A DNA stretch of 64,000 nt from Lysinibacillus_B sp042920265. GTDB lineage: Bacteria > Bacillota > Bacilli > Bacillales_A > Planococcaceae. Made by a program: the position numbers and the translations under genes. Positions 1 through 8,861 of this stretch are shown piece after piece. The DNA lies in assembly GCF_042920265.1 (NCBI RefSeq), contig NZ_JBDQZI010000018.1, forward strand, positions 1 through 64,000, read 5' to 3'. Each line of letters starts with the position of its first letter. The stretch's first letter is position 1. The notes beneath the pieces were generated by a model that made no database searches, was not told where the DNA came from, and saw only the letters and a program-made list of their open reading frames with translations.

Positions 1-68
1 TTAGAATACTCGAAGAGTACTTTTACTTAAAATAAGACTATAAAATACCCCTAAAAATATTAAAAATA

Positions 69-108
69 CAAAAGGCCTTCAGAATGAGACCATTCTGAAG
101 GCCTTTTG
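69..108. terminator. Bidirectional intrinsic terminator
   Basis: A perfect 18-bp stem (69-86 with 91-108) closes a four-base AGAC loop. T-rich sequence follows on both strands, more strongly on the minus strand. It probably ends a transcript from a gene left of the window. Confidence 0.6.
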
Positions 109-119
109 TCGACAATCTG

Positions 120-150
120 AATCCAGCTAGCTATGCTAGCTGGATTTTTT
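120..150 (+). terminator. Plus-strand intrinsic terminator
   Basis: A 12-bp perfect stem (120-131 with 135-146), a 3-base loop and a run of six T on the plus strand. It lies just after the hairpin at 69-108, so the two form a double terminator for a plus-strand gene outside the window. Confidence 0.65.
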
Positions 151-214
151 ATGGTGCGAGCGTAGTGCCAGCTTGGTACCTGGTACGTACCACCGTAGTA
201 CCTGGTACCATAAT

Positions 215-254
215 AAAAGAGGTGCCCTATCCTCGACAGATAGGACACCTCTTT
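215..254. terminator. Hairpin, probable terminator
   Basis: A stem of about 16 bp with one mismatch (215-230 with 238-254), flanked by A-runs on the left and T-runs on the right, so it could work in either direction. No adjacent gene inside the window explains it. Confidence 0.45.
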
Positions 255-530
255 TCACAAAGGGGATGGGAGAAATGTTCACGTTCAAACAAAGGGGTGT
301 ATGTTTGTTATGTGATTTATTTCACGTCTATTACTTTATCACACAATAATAATATCCGCAATAACTGCGCAATAGTTTCACAAATTCGTCAAATAGAAAG
401 CGTTTGCATATTCAAGTAATACCAACACTTTTCAATAATCTACTCTGAAGTATCACAATAGTTTGTGAATGAACAAACTATTATTCAAGAAAAATATCAC
501 TATACTTAGAAAAATATTCTACAAAGCAGC

Positions 531-559
531 AAAAAACCACCAGAACGAGTTCTAGTGGT
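531..559 (-). terminator. Terminator of pepF
   Basis: On the minus strand an 11-bp stem with one G-U pair (536-546 with 549-559) is followed by six T. It starts 9 bases after the pepF stop codon. Confidence 0.8.
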
Positions 560-567
560 CCTTCACT

Positions 568-2376
568 TTATTTATTTAAAAGTAACTTTTCAAGCTCAGT
601 TAATTTTTCTTCAAATACTTTACAAGCTTCGGCAATTGGTGCCGGACTTTCCATATCTACCCCTGCCGCTTTTAACACGTCAATTGGGAAGTCTGAGCAA
701 CCTGCTTTTAAGAAGTTGTTAATGTAGCGCTCAACAGCAGGCTTTCCTTCTTCAAGAATGTTCTTGCTAAGTGCTGTTGCGGCACTTTGCCCTGTTGCAT
801 ATTGATACACATAATAATTGTAATAGAAGTGAGGAATACGCGCCCATTCTAAGCCGATTTCCTCATCGACTGTCATCGCTTCACCAAAATATTTCACATT
901 TAAATCGTAATACACTTCCGTTAGCTTATCAGCTGTTAAAGCTTCACCCTTTGCATCCATTTCATGAATTAGATGCTCAAATTCAGCAAACATCGTTTGA
1001 CGGAATACGGTACCGCGGAAGCTATCTAACCAATGATTTAATAAGTAAATCTTTTGCTGTGGATCATCGATTGTTTTTAATAAATAATCGAATAATAATT
1101 CTTCATTACATGTAGAAGCCACTTCTGCTACAAAAATAGAATAGCTTGCATATGGATACGGCTGATTTTTACGTGTATAGTAGCTGTGCATACTATGACC
1201 GAATTCATGTGCTAATGTAAATAAATTATTTACGTTGTTTTGCCAGTTCATTAATACGTAAGGGTTTGTACCATATGTGCCAGAAGAATAGGCCCCACTA
1301 CGCTTCCCTTTGTTTTCCATCACATCAACCCAGCGACTATCCAGTCCTTGTTGTACAATCGTTTGATATTCTTCACCTAGTGGTGCAAAACTTTCAACCA
1401 TTAGTTTCTTTGCTTTTTCGTACGGCATGTCCATTTTTACTTCTTTTACAAGCGGCGTAAATAAGTCATACATATGTAACTCATCTACCCCTAACACTTC
1501 TTTACGGAGTGCTACGTAACGATGTAGTAATGGTAAATACTCATGGATTGTGGCAATCAATTGGTCGTACACTTTTTCAGGAATAAAGTTATTACTCATC
1601 GCTGCATGACGAGCTGAATCATATTTACGAATACGCGCTCTTACATTATGCGCTTTCACATTCCCTGCAAGCGTCGACGCAAATGTATTACGAAACTTCC
1701 CATATGTTTCGTATACAGCTTTAAATGCATCTTCACGTACTTGGCGATTTGTACTTTCTAAAAATGAAATATACGAACCATGCGTAATACGTACTTCTTC
1801 TCCATCTTCATTTTTAATTTTTGGGAATTCTAAATCAGCATTGTTCAGTTTGCTAAATGTATCGCCAGAAGCTCCTGTCACTTCTGACATTTGCGCTAGT
1901 AATTGCTCCTCTGTCGCCGATAAAATATGTGGTCGACCTAAGTTAAGCTCTTTTAACGATTGTGCATATAGCTGCAGCGGTTTATAGCTTTCTACATATC
2001 GATTGATGGTTTCTTCATCCAATGATAAAATCTCAGGTGTTAAAAATGACCATGCCGCACTTAATTTTGCCCCTAATGAGCTAACGCGGCTATCCATTGC
2101 TTGATATTGGCTATTTGTCGTATCTTGGTCATGCTTTAGATGGCTGTATACATATAGCTTACTAAAGCGTTCATACATTTGATCGCCAAACTGCAATGCC
2201 TTATATAAGCTTTCCGCATCTGCTGTCGCTTTTCCTTGATACTTTTTTGCCTGCTCTTCCAGCGCTTCAATTTCTTTGAACTGTGCTTCCCATTCTGCAT
2301 CTGACGCAAAAATAGGCGTTAAATCCCATGTTAACTCTTCTGGTACTTGCTCGCGCAATAAAACGTCTTTTGCCAT
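568..2376 (-). CDS. pepF: Oligoendopeptidase F (M3 metallopeptidase)
   Basis: Cytoplasmic zinc peptidase that degrades oligopeptides. The M3B catalytic motif HEFGH lies about two thirds along, followed by the distal glutamate region (EVAST), as the family requires. The product is 602 residues, close to the roughly 609 of Bacillus YjbG. The start chosen is the ATG of MAKDV, eight bases after GGAGGG; a longer frame (MWRENE...) begins inside the ribosome binding site. The coiA-pepF order downstream of mecA matches B. subtilis. PepF can influence signalling-peptide turnover, but that role here is inference. Confidence 0.95.
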   Translation of the reverse strand: MAKDVLLREQVPEELTWDLTPIFASDAEWEAQFKEIEALEEQAKKYQGKATADAESLYKALQFGDQMYERFSKLYVYSHLKHDQDTTNSQYQAMDSRVSSLGAKLSAAWSFLTPEILSLDEETINRYVESYKPLQLYAQSLKELNLGRPHILSATEEQLLAQMSEVTGASGDTFSKLNNADLEFPKIKNEDGEEVRITHGSYISFLESTNRQVREDAFKAVYETYGKFRNTFASTLAGNVKAHNVRARIRKYDSARHAAMSNNFIPEKVYDQLIATIHEYLPLLHRYVALRKEVLGVDELHMYDLFTPLVKEVKMDMPYEKAKKLMVESFAPLGEEYQTIVQQGLDSRWVDVMENKGKRSGAYSSGTYGTNPYVLMNWQNNVNNLFTLAHEFGHSMHSYYTRKNQPYPYASYSIFVAEVASTCNEELLFDYLLKTIDDPQQKIYLLNHWLDSFRGTVFRQTMFAEFEHLIHEMDAKGEALTADKLTEVYYDLNVKYFGEAMTVDEEIGLEWARIPHFYYNYYVYQYATGQSAATALSKNILEEGKPAVERYINNFLKAGCSDFPIDVLKAAGVDMESPAPIAEACKVFEEKLTELEKLLLNK

Positions 2377-2435
2377 CTCATTTTCCCTCCACATATTCCG
2401 ATTTTCGAAATTCTCACCTTATTTTCTCAATATTT

Positions 2436-3548
2436 TCAGCATATTGCAATTAATTGGCTATACAGTACACGCATTAATTGTTCCGTTGTACACGTTGCGC
2501 TAATATCGTTAATCGACAAAGCACGTAATATTTTCACATAATCATCTACAGCTAAAAAAGACTGCTGAGTGGTTGGTAATTTAGCCCATGATAAAAAATA
2601 ATGCTTTGTACTGTCGTTTACGCTCCCTATCGTTAAATTATTACAGCTCATAAAGTAAAAGAATAACATTTGCCATTCAGCTGAAAATAAAGAAATCCCT
2701 CTAGCGTGCCGAACGGGTACGCCAATAAAAGGTGGTAGTCCAACGCGCTGCAACCTGCATTCGTATACCGCACGTAAAAATAAATCATTTACACCGGCCT
2801 GACTGTAAAAAAGTCGACCATGTAAAAATTGCTTTCGGTACCTAGTATACTCTTCAAATAACGATAAAAACCCTTTTTCAGTTAGCAATTTTGGCTCATA
2901 AAACGGAAATACTTGTGAGGTTAGTGGCAATGTTAATACTTGAGATAAAAATAAATTTCCTTGTAAGTAAAGAAGGTCACTGAAGTAAAAAAACTGTTGG
3001 GACTGTGGATCATAGGTGATGACATAGTTATCAGTTATAAATTGTTGATAAAACAAATTGAATGACGCTTTGAGTATACGACCTACTTGTAACATTGGAA
3101 AAGCAGGTGTTTTTAATAACCATATGGGCACAATAGCATTCTTTTTATACCCCTCTGTGCGTTGGTGAAGTAAATGTTCTGGGATACGGCTACACTGAAA
3201 TTCCAGTGCATATCGCTTTTTTCTTGTAATGAGTAAATCAGGTCTTTGTTGTAAATGCGGCAAATAACTTTCTAATTGAACATCATATCCGAGTTGCTGA
3301 AAATGCATAAATAATTGCTGTTTACCGAGCAAATGCAGCTCGGATTCCCCTTCGGCAAACAGTGATTCACAGGTACGATTTGCGGTGTGTGCAAAATGCG
3401 GAATTTTAATTGCACCCGCTTTTAAAATAAGACGTTCTTTACAATGTGGACAGTATAACGGTTTTTGACGCAATTGTTGTAAGGCTGCTTCCGTTAAGCT
3501 TTTCGTCAATATCAAGTAGTCTCCTTGATTGTCTATGGCGACAAGCAT
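2436..3548 (-). CDS. coiA: Competence protein CoiA
   Basis: Competence-induced protein involved in processing incoming DNA during transformation. At 370 residues it has the usual CoiA layout: an N-terminal cysteine pair CPHC and a nearby HFAH, then a nuclease-like core with RPDLLI and ALEFQCSRIP, resembling a PD-(D/E)xK fold. The C-terminal half is variable. The start is ATG with AAAGGAGG nine bases upstream. It lies between mecA and pepF as in B. subtilis, and 59 bases separate it from pepF, so co-transcription is likely. ComK control is expected from the family but no K-box was verified. Confidence 0.9.
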   Translation of the reverse strand: MLVAIDNQGDYLILTKSLTEAALQQLRQKPLYCPHCKERLILKAGAIKIPHFAHTANRTCESLFAEGESELHLLGKQQLFMHFQQLGYDVQLESYLPHLQQRPDLLITRKKRYALEFQCSRIPEHLLHQRTEGYKKNAIVPIWLLKTPAFPMLQVGRILKASFNLFYQQFITDNYVITYDPQSQQFFYFSDLLYLQGNLFLSQVLTLPLTSQVFPFYEPKLLTEKGFLSLFEEYTRYRKQFLHGRLFYSQAGVNDLFLRAVYECRLQRVGLPPFIGVPVRHARGISLFSAEWQMLFFYFMSCNNLTIGSVNDSTKHYFLSWAKLPTTQQSFLAVDDYVKILRALSINDISATCTTEQLMRVLYSQLIAIC

Positions 3549-3643
3549 AACTTAAACCTCCTTTCCCACATTGTAAGAAATAAAAACACGATATTCAATC
3601 AAAATATACAAAAACAACCAAAATAAAAATTTGGGTAGAATAT

Positions 3644-3675
3644 AAAAAAATCCGCGCCTTTTATCAGCACGGATT
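3644..3675 (-). terminator. Terminator of mecA
   Basis: On the minus strand a 9-bp stem with a wobble pair (3649-3657 with 3667-3675) is followed by seven T, beginning seven bases after the mecA stop. Confidence 0.75.
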
Positions 3676-3681
3676 ATAAAT

Positions 3682-4335
3682 TTATGCGAAATATTCAATT
3701 ACTGTTTCAAAGCAGTTTTGCTCCATAATCACATCGCCATACTCTTCTAAACGATAACTTGTTAATCGTGATGGTCTCAAGTATTCTTTAATAAGCGCTA
3801 ACATATTTTTGCGTTCACGTTGTTCAGGTAAGTTCGTGAAATCAACATGTAAATAATAGCGCCCTTCAAATTGGTAAAGTGAAGATGTTAATCCAAACGA
3901 CACGATACGCTTTGCTAGTGGTACAAGTTCATCTATATCTTTAAACGTAAATCTTGCATTCGTAATCGTCATATCTTCATCTGAATCATTTTCAAATGAT
4001 TCAAAAATGACATTTTCCATTTCACGCAATTGTTCAGCTACTTCACGGTTTTCCTCAAAGTCATCCATAAGGGCATTCGCCTCTTGATCAGAATGTAAAT
4101 TCGCCCGTGTTACAATTACTTCAAGCCCTTGCTCAGATGCATTAATATGAATCCAAATTGGCCCATCTAAGTCAAAGTAGTCATCTGTATTTACTTCACC
4201 AATTACATCCCAAAATAACTCCTCGCCTTTTGAGCGATTATACCAAATTTCCTCGCGACTATAGCCACGGTCTTCAATATCACTATACGTAATAAATAAC
4301 TTTAGTGTATTTTCATTAATGCGTTCAATGTCCAT
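3682..4335 (-). CDS. mecA: Adaptor protein MecA
   Basis: Adaptor that delivers ComK (and ComS, Spo0A-related clients) to the ClpC ATPase, so it is a negative regulator of competence. The 217 residues show the family pattern: an N-terminal substrate-binding part beginning MDIERINENTLK, an acidic linker near residues 90-120, and a C-terminal ClpC-binding domain ending in ETVIEYFA. The start is ATG with GGGAG twelve bases upstream. Its own terminator at 3644-3675 separates it from coiA. Its clients, two ComK-type proteins, are encoded at 52310 and 58245. Confidence 0.95.
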   Translation of the reverse strand: MDIERINENTLKLFITYSDIEDRGYSREEIWYNRSKGEELFWDVIGEVNTDDYFDLDGPIWIHINASEQGLEVIVTRANLHSDQEANALMDDFEENREVAEQLREMENVIFESFENDSDEDMTITNARFTFKDIDELVPLAKRIVSFGLTSSLYQFEGRYYLHVDFTNLPEQRERKNMLALIKEYLRPSRLTSYRLEEYGDVIMEQNCFETVIEYFA

Positions 4336-4620
4336 AAGACTTCAACTCCCTTCACAGTCATTCCGTTGAAATACATGTAAACCGCTGTTACTTACTATTT
4401 GGTTAAATCACCAAAAATCATACATGCTTCTTCCAACATATGAACACTCCAAACGTTCTATAAAGTATCGAGAAGCGGCTCGAACTCTATAACTCTATTG
4501 TATGATGTTGGCACATAAAATGAAAAGGAAAAAACACTATCCAAACCAAATAATTTGAATATTGAAATTGTATTGTACTGTATCTATGAAATCAAGGCTA
4601 ATTTTATGATTTTAATAAAA
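4336..4620. other. Intergenic, no gene seen
   Basis: AT-rich stretch upstream of mecA up to the left tip of the mobile-like repeat. No open frame with a ribosome binding site and no clear hairpin were found. The mecA promoter must lie here, but no confident -35/-10 pair was assigned. Confidence 0.4.
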
Positions 4621-5143
4621 ACTCACAATGAGCAAATTCTGAAACAAATATTACCATTTAAGTAACCGTTGCTTTCCGCTTCGGCACTCGCTTTCCACGG
4701 GCGAGATCAAGCCTCCTCGTCGCTCATCCTTCGCTCCTGCGGGGTCTTGATTGTCTCGCTTTTCCCGTAGGAGTCTCGTGCCTCCGCTACAAGCAACTAG
4801 TGTTCAATACAATAATTGGTTGCTAAAAATAAAGAAAGATGCTCATTCATTACGGTAGAGGCTAGGCAATTATACTTGCAAATAAAGAAAATGATTTCTT
4901 TTAGAGAAGATAAATGTTTGTCTAGCATATCGAGAAGTATTTACTTTTGCCGTAGCGCGCCATCGCCACAGGAGCCAAGATTTTCTTTGCGACGAAAGCG
5001 TAGCGTCAGGAGCAGGAACAGGAGATCCAAACAGGCCCCGCCTGTTTTAGCTCCTGTGTAGGCTGTGGCAAAGCGCGGAGGCTATGATATATCTTTCACT
5101 ATTTAAAAGGTATTTTTAGGATGCAATTTTGCCCATTACGAGT
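4621..5143 (+). mobile_element. MITE-like element, copy 1
   Basis: A 523-bp non-coding element. Its ends form an imperfect terminal inverted repeat with tip consensus ACTCRYAATGRGCAAA; similarity continues more weakly for about 45 bases. It holds two internal hairpins: module A at 4668-4797 (GTTGC...GCAAC ends, about 130 bp) and module B at about 4949-5083. A second copy lies at 13922-14423 in inverse orientation and matches along its whole length, including the AT-rich linker between modules. Copy 1 carries about 41 extra bases inside module B (near 4978-5018) that copy 2 lacks. No transposase is encoded. The right tip abuts the A-run of the spx terminator. Target duplication is not resolvable because the flanks are A-rich. 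Confidence 0.7.
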
Positions 5144-5189
5144 AAAAAGAAAAAAGATGCTACACATTATGAAATTGTTGCAACATCTT
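5144..5189 (-). terminator. Terminator of spx
   Basis: On the minus strand an 11-bp stem with two wobble pairs (5154-5164 with 5179-5189) and a T-rich tail. It starts 11 bases after the spx stop. Confidence 0.65.
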
Positions 5190-5200
5190 CACTATTTTAT

Positions 5201-5599
5201 TTAGTTCACCATGCGCTGCGCTTCTTGTAATTGATACGCACGTACTTTACGTGGTAAAAAGCGACGGATTTCATCTTCATTGTACCCTACTTGCAAACGC
5301 TTTTCATCTAAAATAATCGGACGGCGTAATAGTCCTGGGTGCTCTTGGATCAACTCATATAAATGTTGTAAAGTTAATGTTTCTACATCTACATTTAACT
5401 TTTGAAAAACCTTTGAACGAGTTGAAATAATTTCTTCTGTCCCATCTTCTGTCATGCGTAAAATTTTCTTAATTTCACTAATCGTTAACGGCTCGGAAAA
5501 AATGTTACGCTCTGTATAAGGAATATCATGCTCTTCAAGCCACGCTTTTGCTTTTCGGCATGAGGTACAACTAGGAGATGTAAATAATGTCACTAACAT
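5201..5599 (-). CDS. spx: Transcriptional regulator Spx
   Basis: ArsC-family global regulator that binds the RNA polymerase alpha C-terminal domain and controls the thiol-stress response. At 132 residues it carries the redox switch CxxC (SCTSC) near residues 9-13 and the conserved RRPI segment. The start is the ATG of MLVTLF, ten bases after GGAGGG; the six extra upstream residues (MEGSGR) would be read from the ribosome binding site itself. It sits next to mecA as in B. subtilis, where it is degraded by ClpXP with YjbH; no yjbH is in this window. Confidence 0.95.
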   Translation of the reverse strand: MLVTLFTSPSCTSCRKAKAWLEEHDIPYTERNIFSEPLTISEIKKILRMTEDGTEEIISTRSKVFQKLNVDVETLTLQHLYELIQEHPGLLRRPIILDEKRLQVGYNEDEIRRFLPRKVRAYQLQEAQRMVN

Positions 5600-5975
5600 T
5601 CGTCCACTTCCCTCCATCTTAAATTCAATCTATAACAACTTCTTACTTTAGAATTAGTTTAATGTAAAACCTTGTCTACATTATACAACAATATTTATCA
5701 TTTGGATATAGCTTCCCATCAAAAAGCGACACTTTTATCAACCCATTAATTCTCGAAATTACTCATTTATGCTATAATTAATTATCTTTTTTCCTACACC
5801 TTCTAGTTCAAAAGCATTTATTTTGAAAAAACAACAAACACTCCATTCTCAACGGTTAAATATTAACTGAGAATTCATCTATTCATTTCATTTCATTTGA
5901 CGAATAAATAGTAAAAATGGTTGCGCTTTTCTCGTATAGTATGTCCTTTCTTTTCTTGGTATATGCTAAAAAAAT
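5600..5975. other. Intergenic upstream of spx and trpS leader, no gene seen
   Basis: This divergent intergenic stretch contains the spx promoter region and low-complexity AT sequence. No small gene with a plausible start signal was found. Confidence 0.4.
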
Positions 5976-6005
5976 TTGATTTTTTGCAGTACAATATAAT
6001 ATAAT
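5976..6005 (+). promoter_or_regulatory. Probable promoter of the trpS T-box transcript
   Basis: A sigma-A-like pair, TTGATT at 5976-5981 and TATAAT at 6000-6005, is separated by 18 bases. It would start transcription a few bases ahead of the T-box fold. Confidence 0.6.
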
Positions 6006-6011
6006 TTCAAG

Positions 6012-6271
6012 AATGAATTAGAAAATAAAAAACGATGACGAAGAGTAGTACATTTGATGTTACGCTAAAGAGAGTCTGCGGTCGGTGTGAGCAGATGCGG
6101 ATGCAAATGGAATGGACTTCCGAGTTAGCTTGGTGAACTTTAAGTATCCTGGCTCGTCTCCTTCACGTTACGAAGCAGAGTGGCTCAAAACTAGAGCAAG
6201 CTGGGTGGTACCGCGGATTCAAACATCATTCGTCCCTGAGAATTTCTCAATGGGCGCATGATGTTTTTTTA
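6012..6271 (+). ncRNA. T-box leader, tryptophan-specific
   Basis: Transcription attenuator that senses uncharged tRNA-Trp. The conserved T-box motif (GGGTGGTACCGCGG) lies at about 6202-6215. The specifier triplet TGG (Trp) is at 6113-6115, within GAATGGACTTCCGAG, the usual specifier-loop context. The terminator stem spans about 6221-6271, with AAACATCAT facing ATGATGTTT, then seven T. The gene served is trpS, starting 31 bases downstream. Confidence 0.93.
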
Positions 6272-6301
6272 GTTTTCAAAGATTTAAAGGAGGATTTTTT
6301 T

Positions 6302-7291
6302 ATGACAACTATTTTCTCTGGTGTACAGCCAACAGGAACTATTACATTAGGCAATTACATTGGTGCAATTAAGCAATTTCCCGCTTTACAAGACGAGGGC
6401 CAAGCCATTTATTGCATCGTAGACCAACACGCCATTACGGTACCACAAGATCGTTTAGAGCTACGTAAAAATATTCGTAGTTTAGCCGCGATGTATATTG
6501 CCGTTGGGATTGATCCGAAAAAATCAATTTTATTTATTCAATCTGAAGTACCAGCACATGCGCAAGCTGGTTGGATTTTACAGTGCGTGGCATCAATCGG
6601 TGAATTAGAACGTATGACACAATTTAAAGATAAGTCACATGGCAAAGAATCTGTATCAGCAGCTCTTTTAACATATCCACCGTTAATGGCGGCAGATATT
6701 CTTTTATACAATACAAATATTGTACCGGTTGGAGATGACCAAAAGCAGCATATCGAGCTTACACGCGATCTTGCTGAACGTTTTAACAAGCGCTACAACG
6801 ATGTTTTAACGATCCCAGACATCCAATTACCAAAAGAAGGCGCACGCATTAAGTCCTTACAAGAACCAACAAAAAAAATGAGCAAGTCTGACACAAATAC
6901 AAAAGCAACAATCCGTCTTCTTGACACACCAAAAGAAATCGAGAAGAAAATTAAGTCTGCGGTTACAGACTCTGACGGCATTGTCAAATACGATATTGAA
7001 AACAAACCAGGTGTATCGAATTTGTTAACAATTGAATCTGCTTTATCAGGTGTATCGATTGCGGATTTAGAAAAGAAATACGAAGGTAAAGGGTACGGTG
7101 ATTTTAAAGCGGGTGTTGCTGCTGCTGTCATTGAGCACTTAACACCGATTCAAGAGCGTTATTACGCACTCATCGACTCACCTGAGCTAGATGCTATTTT
7201 AGATGAAGGTGCCGCTAAAGCAAATGCCATCGCCCATAAAACACTAAAAAAGATGGAAAATGCAATGGGGCTTGGCCGTAAACGAAAATAA
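6302..7291 (+). CDS. trpS: Tryptophan--tRNA ligase
   Basis: Class I aminoacyl-tRNA synthetase that charges tRNA-Trp. The 329 residues include the HIGH-equivalent region (PTGTITLGNYIGA) at residues 10-23 and KMSKS near residue 195. AAAGGAGG lies upstream of the ATG. It is governed by the tryptophan T-box just upstream. It converges with the small membrane protein gene, the stops being about five bases apart. The spx/trpS neighbourhood matches B. subtilis, although the opp operon that lies between them there is at 17784-23643 here. Confidence 0.97.
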   Translation: MTTIFSGVQPTGTITLGNYIGAIKQFPALQDEGQAIYCIVDQHAITVPQDRLELRKNIRSLAAMYIAVGIDPKKSILFIQSEVPAHAQAGWILQCVASIGELERMTQFKDKSHGKESVSAALLTYPPLMAADILLYNTNIVPVGDDQKQHIELTRDLAERFNKRYNDVLTIPDIQLPKEGARIKSLQEPTKKMSKSDTNTKATIRLLDTPKEIEKKIKSAVTDSDGIVKYDIENKPGVSNLLTIESALSGVSIADLEKKYEGKGYGDFKAGVAAAVIEHLTPIQERYYALIDSPELDAILDEGAAKANAIAHKTLKKMENAMGLGRKRK

Positions 7292-7296
7292 TTCCT

Positions 7297-7509
7297 TTAG
7301 GAAGAACGCGATATACCGAGATCGTAAATGACTGCAAACATCACAATAAGCGAACCAAGTGCAATATATAACTCCACTGTTTGCAGTAAAAATTTTATCA
7401 CGGCATGCCATGAATAACCGAGCGTCCGGTAATTTAAATACAAAATACATTGTGTAATAGACGCTACACACAAACCGTAACTTAATAAAAAAAGGACAAA
7501 GCGAAACAA
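7297..7509 (-). CDS. Small two-helix membrane protein
   Basis: A 70-residue protein of unknown function. Two hydrophobic segments are visible: residues 3-24 (FVLFLLSYGLCV...) and about 40-62 (LLQTVELYIALGSLIVMFAVI), joined by a short polar loop. The start is TTG with AAAGGA seven bases upstream, which supports real translation. It lies between fabF and trpS, downstream of the fabF terminator, so it probably has its own promoter in 7510-7530 or beyond. No family was recognised with certainty. Confidence 0.6.
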   Translation of the reverse strand: MFRFVLFLLSYGLCVASITQCILYLNYRTLGYSWHAVIKFLLQTVELYIALGSLIVMFAVIYDLGISRSS

Positions 7510-7527
7510 CTAAACATCCTTTCTATC

Positions 7528-7562
7528 AAAAAAGTCATCTCTTTCTTAGAGGTGGCTTTTTC
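7528..7562. terminator. Bidirectional terminator
   Basis: A long stem (AAAAGTCATCTCT facing AGAGGTGGCTTTT, one wobble) with T-runs on both strands. It lies between fabF and the small membrane protein gene. Confidence 0.65.
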
Positions 7563-7570
7563 TTCAATGA

Positions 7571-7602
7571 AAAAACCAGTGATGTAAAGATACACCACTG
7601 GT
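7571..7602 (-). terminator. Terminator of fabF
   Basis: On the minus strand ACCAGTG pairs with CACTGGT plus an inner TGTA/TACA pairing, followed by six T. It starts seven bases after the fabF stop. Confidence 0.8.
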
Positions 7603-7608
7603 ACTAAT

Positions 7609-8847
7609 TTATTCATATTTTTTGAATAAAAGACTTGCGTTATGTCCACCAAATCCTAATGAATTGCTCATCGCATACTCGATGTTTACTTGACGCGCCT
7701 CATTCGGTACGTAATCTAAGTCACACTCTGGATCTTGCTCTTGTAGATTAATTGTCGGTGGTAAAATGCCTTCTTTTAACGCTAATACTGTAAAGATGGC
7801 TTCGATACCACCAGCGGCTCCAAGTAAATGTCCTGTCATTGACTTTGTTGAGCTCATCGCTAATTTATAAGCATGCTCACCAAACACCGATTTTACCGCT
7901 AATGTTTCAAATAAATCATTGTACGGTGTACTTGTACCGTGTGCATTAATATAATCCACTTGCTCTGGATTTATCCCAGCAGTCGATAAGGCCATATGCA
8001 TTGCACGCGCCGCACCTTCACCTTCTGGTGCTGGTGCTGTAATATGGTGTGCATCTCCTGTCGCACCGTAACCAAGTACTTCCGCATAAATTTTTGCTCC
8101 ACGTGCTTTTGCATGCTCTAATTCTTCTAAAACAAGCATACCCGAACCTTCACCGATCACAAAGCCGTCACGGTTTTTATCGAATGGACGTGATGCTGTT
8201 GCTGGGTCTGCATTCGTTGTTAACGCCGTATTCGCTGTAAAGCCGGCAATGGCCATATTCACGATTGGCGCCTCTGCTCCACCTGTAAACATAACATCTG
8301 CATCACCGCGCTCAATTACTTTAAACGCATCCCCAATCGAGTTTGTCCCTGATGCACAAGCTGTTACCGAACATGAGTTAGGTCCTTTTGCCCCAAGATA
8401 AATCGATACTTGCCCTGAAGCCATATCTGGAATCATCATCGGAATGAAGAACGGGCTGACACGTCTTGCTCCACGTTCTTGGAATGTTAAAAACTGCTGT
8501 TCATACGTTTCCATTCCGCCAATACCAGATCCAATCCATACACCAACACGTGCAGCATTCGATTCGTTAATTTCTAATGCTGAATCTTTATGTGCCATGA
8601 GTGATGCTGCAATGGCATACTGTGTAAAGCGATCCATTTTTCGCGCTTCTTTACGTTCTACAAACTGCTCAATATCAAAATCGTTTACTTGCGCAGCCAC
8701 TTTAGCTGAGAATTTTTCTGCATCAACGCGTGTTAGTGGACCAACACCTGATTTTCCTGCTTTTGCTGCAGCCCATGTATCTTCAACTGTATTGCCAAGT
8801 GGCGTGACAGCTCCAATTCCTGTTACTACTACTCTACGCTTTGTCAT
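7609..8847 (-). CDS. fabF: 3-oxoacyl-[acyl-carrier-protein] synthase II
   Basis: Condensing enzyme that elongates acyl-ACP with malonyl-ACP in type II fatty-acid synthesis. The 412 residues carry the catalytic cysteine in TACASGTNSIG (about residue 164) and the two histidines in NAHGTSTPYND and TGHLLGAAGG. The length is typical. It lies 14 bases after fabH, so the two form one operon read from the promoter ahead of fabH, and it is closed by the terminator at 7571-7602. The pair matches B. subtilis fabHA-fabF. Confidence 0.97.
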   Translation of the reverse strand: MTKRRVVVTGIGAVTPLGNTVEDTWAAAKAGKSGVGPLTRVDAEKFSAKVAAQVNDFDIEQFVERKEARKMDRFTQYAIAASLMAHKDSALEINESNAARVGVWIGSGIGGMETYEQQFLTFQERGARRVSPFFIPMMIPDMASGQVSIYLGAKGPNSCSVTACASGTNSIGDAFKVIERGDADVMFTGGAEAPIVNMAIAGFTANTALTTNADPATASRPFDKNRDGFVIGEGSGMLVLEELEHAKARGAKIYAEVLGYGATGDAHHITAPAPEGEGAARAMHMALSTAGINPEQVDYINAHGTSTPYNDLFETLAVKSVFGEHAYKLAMSSTKSMTGHLLGAAGGIEAIFTVLALKEGILPPTINLQEQDPECDLDYVPNEARQVNIEYAMSNSLGFGGHNASLLFKKYE

Positions 8848-8861
8848 ACATAATCCCCCTC

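Larger units (their letters stand above)
1..530. other. Gene-free left edge with three hairpins
   Basis: No convincing gene is seen here. Short open frames lack ribosome binding sites and overlap hairpins. The stretch holds three stem-loops, listed separately, and a KpnI-like inverted repeat at about 175-209 in which GGTACCTGGTAC faces GTACCTGGTACC with one mismatch. The rest is AT-rich and featureless. Confidence 0.6.

Noticed and set aside
165..419. 84-residue plus-strand frame at the left edge
   Set aside because: It runs through two hairpins and has no ribosome binding site.
4816..5061. 81-residue plus-strand frame inside the MITE-like element
   Set aside because: It crosses both the linker and hairpin module B, has no ribosome binding site and is broken in copy 2.
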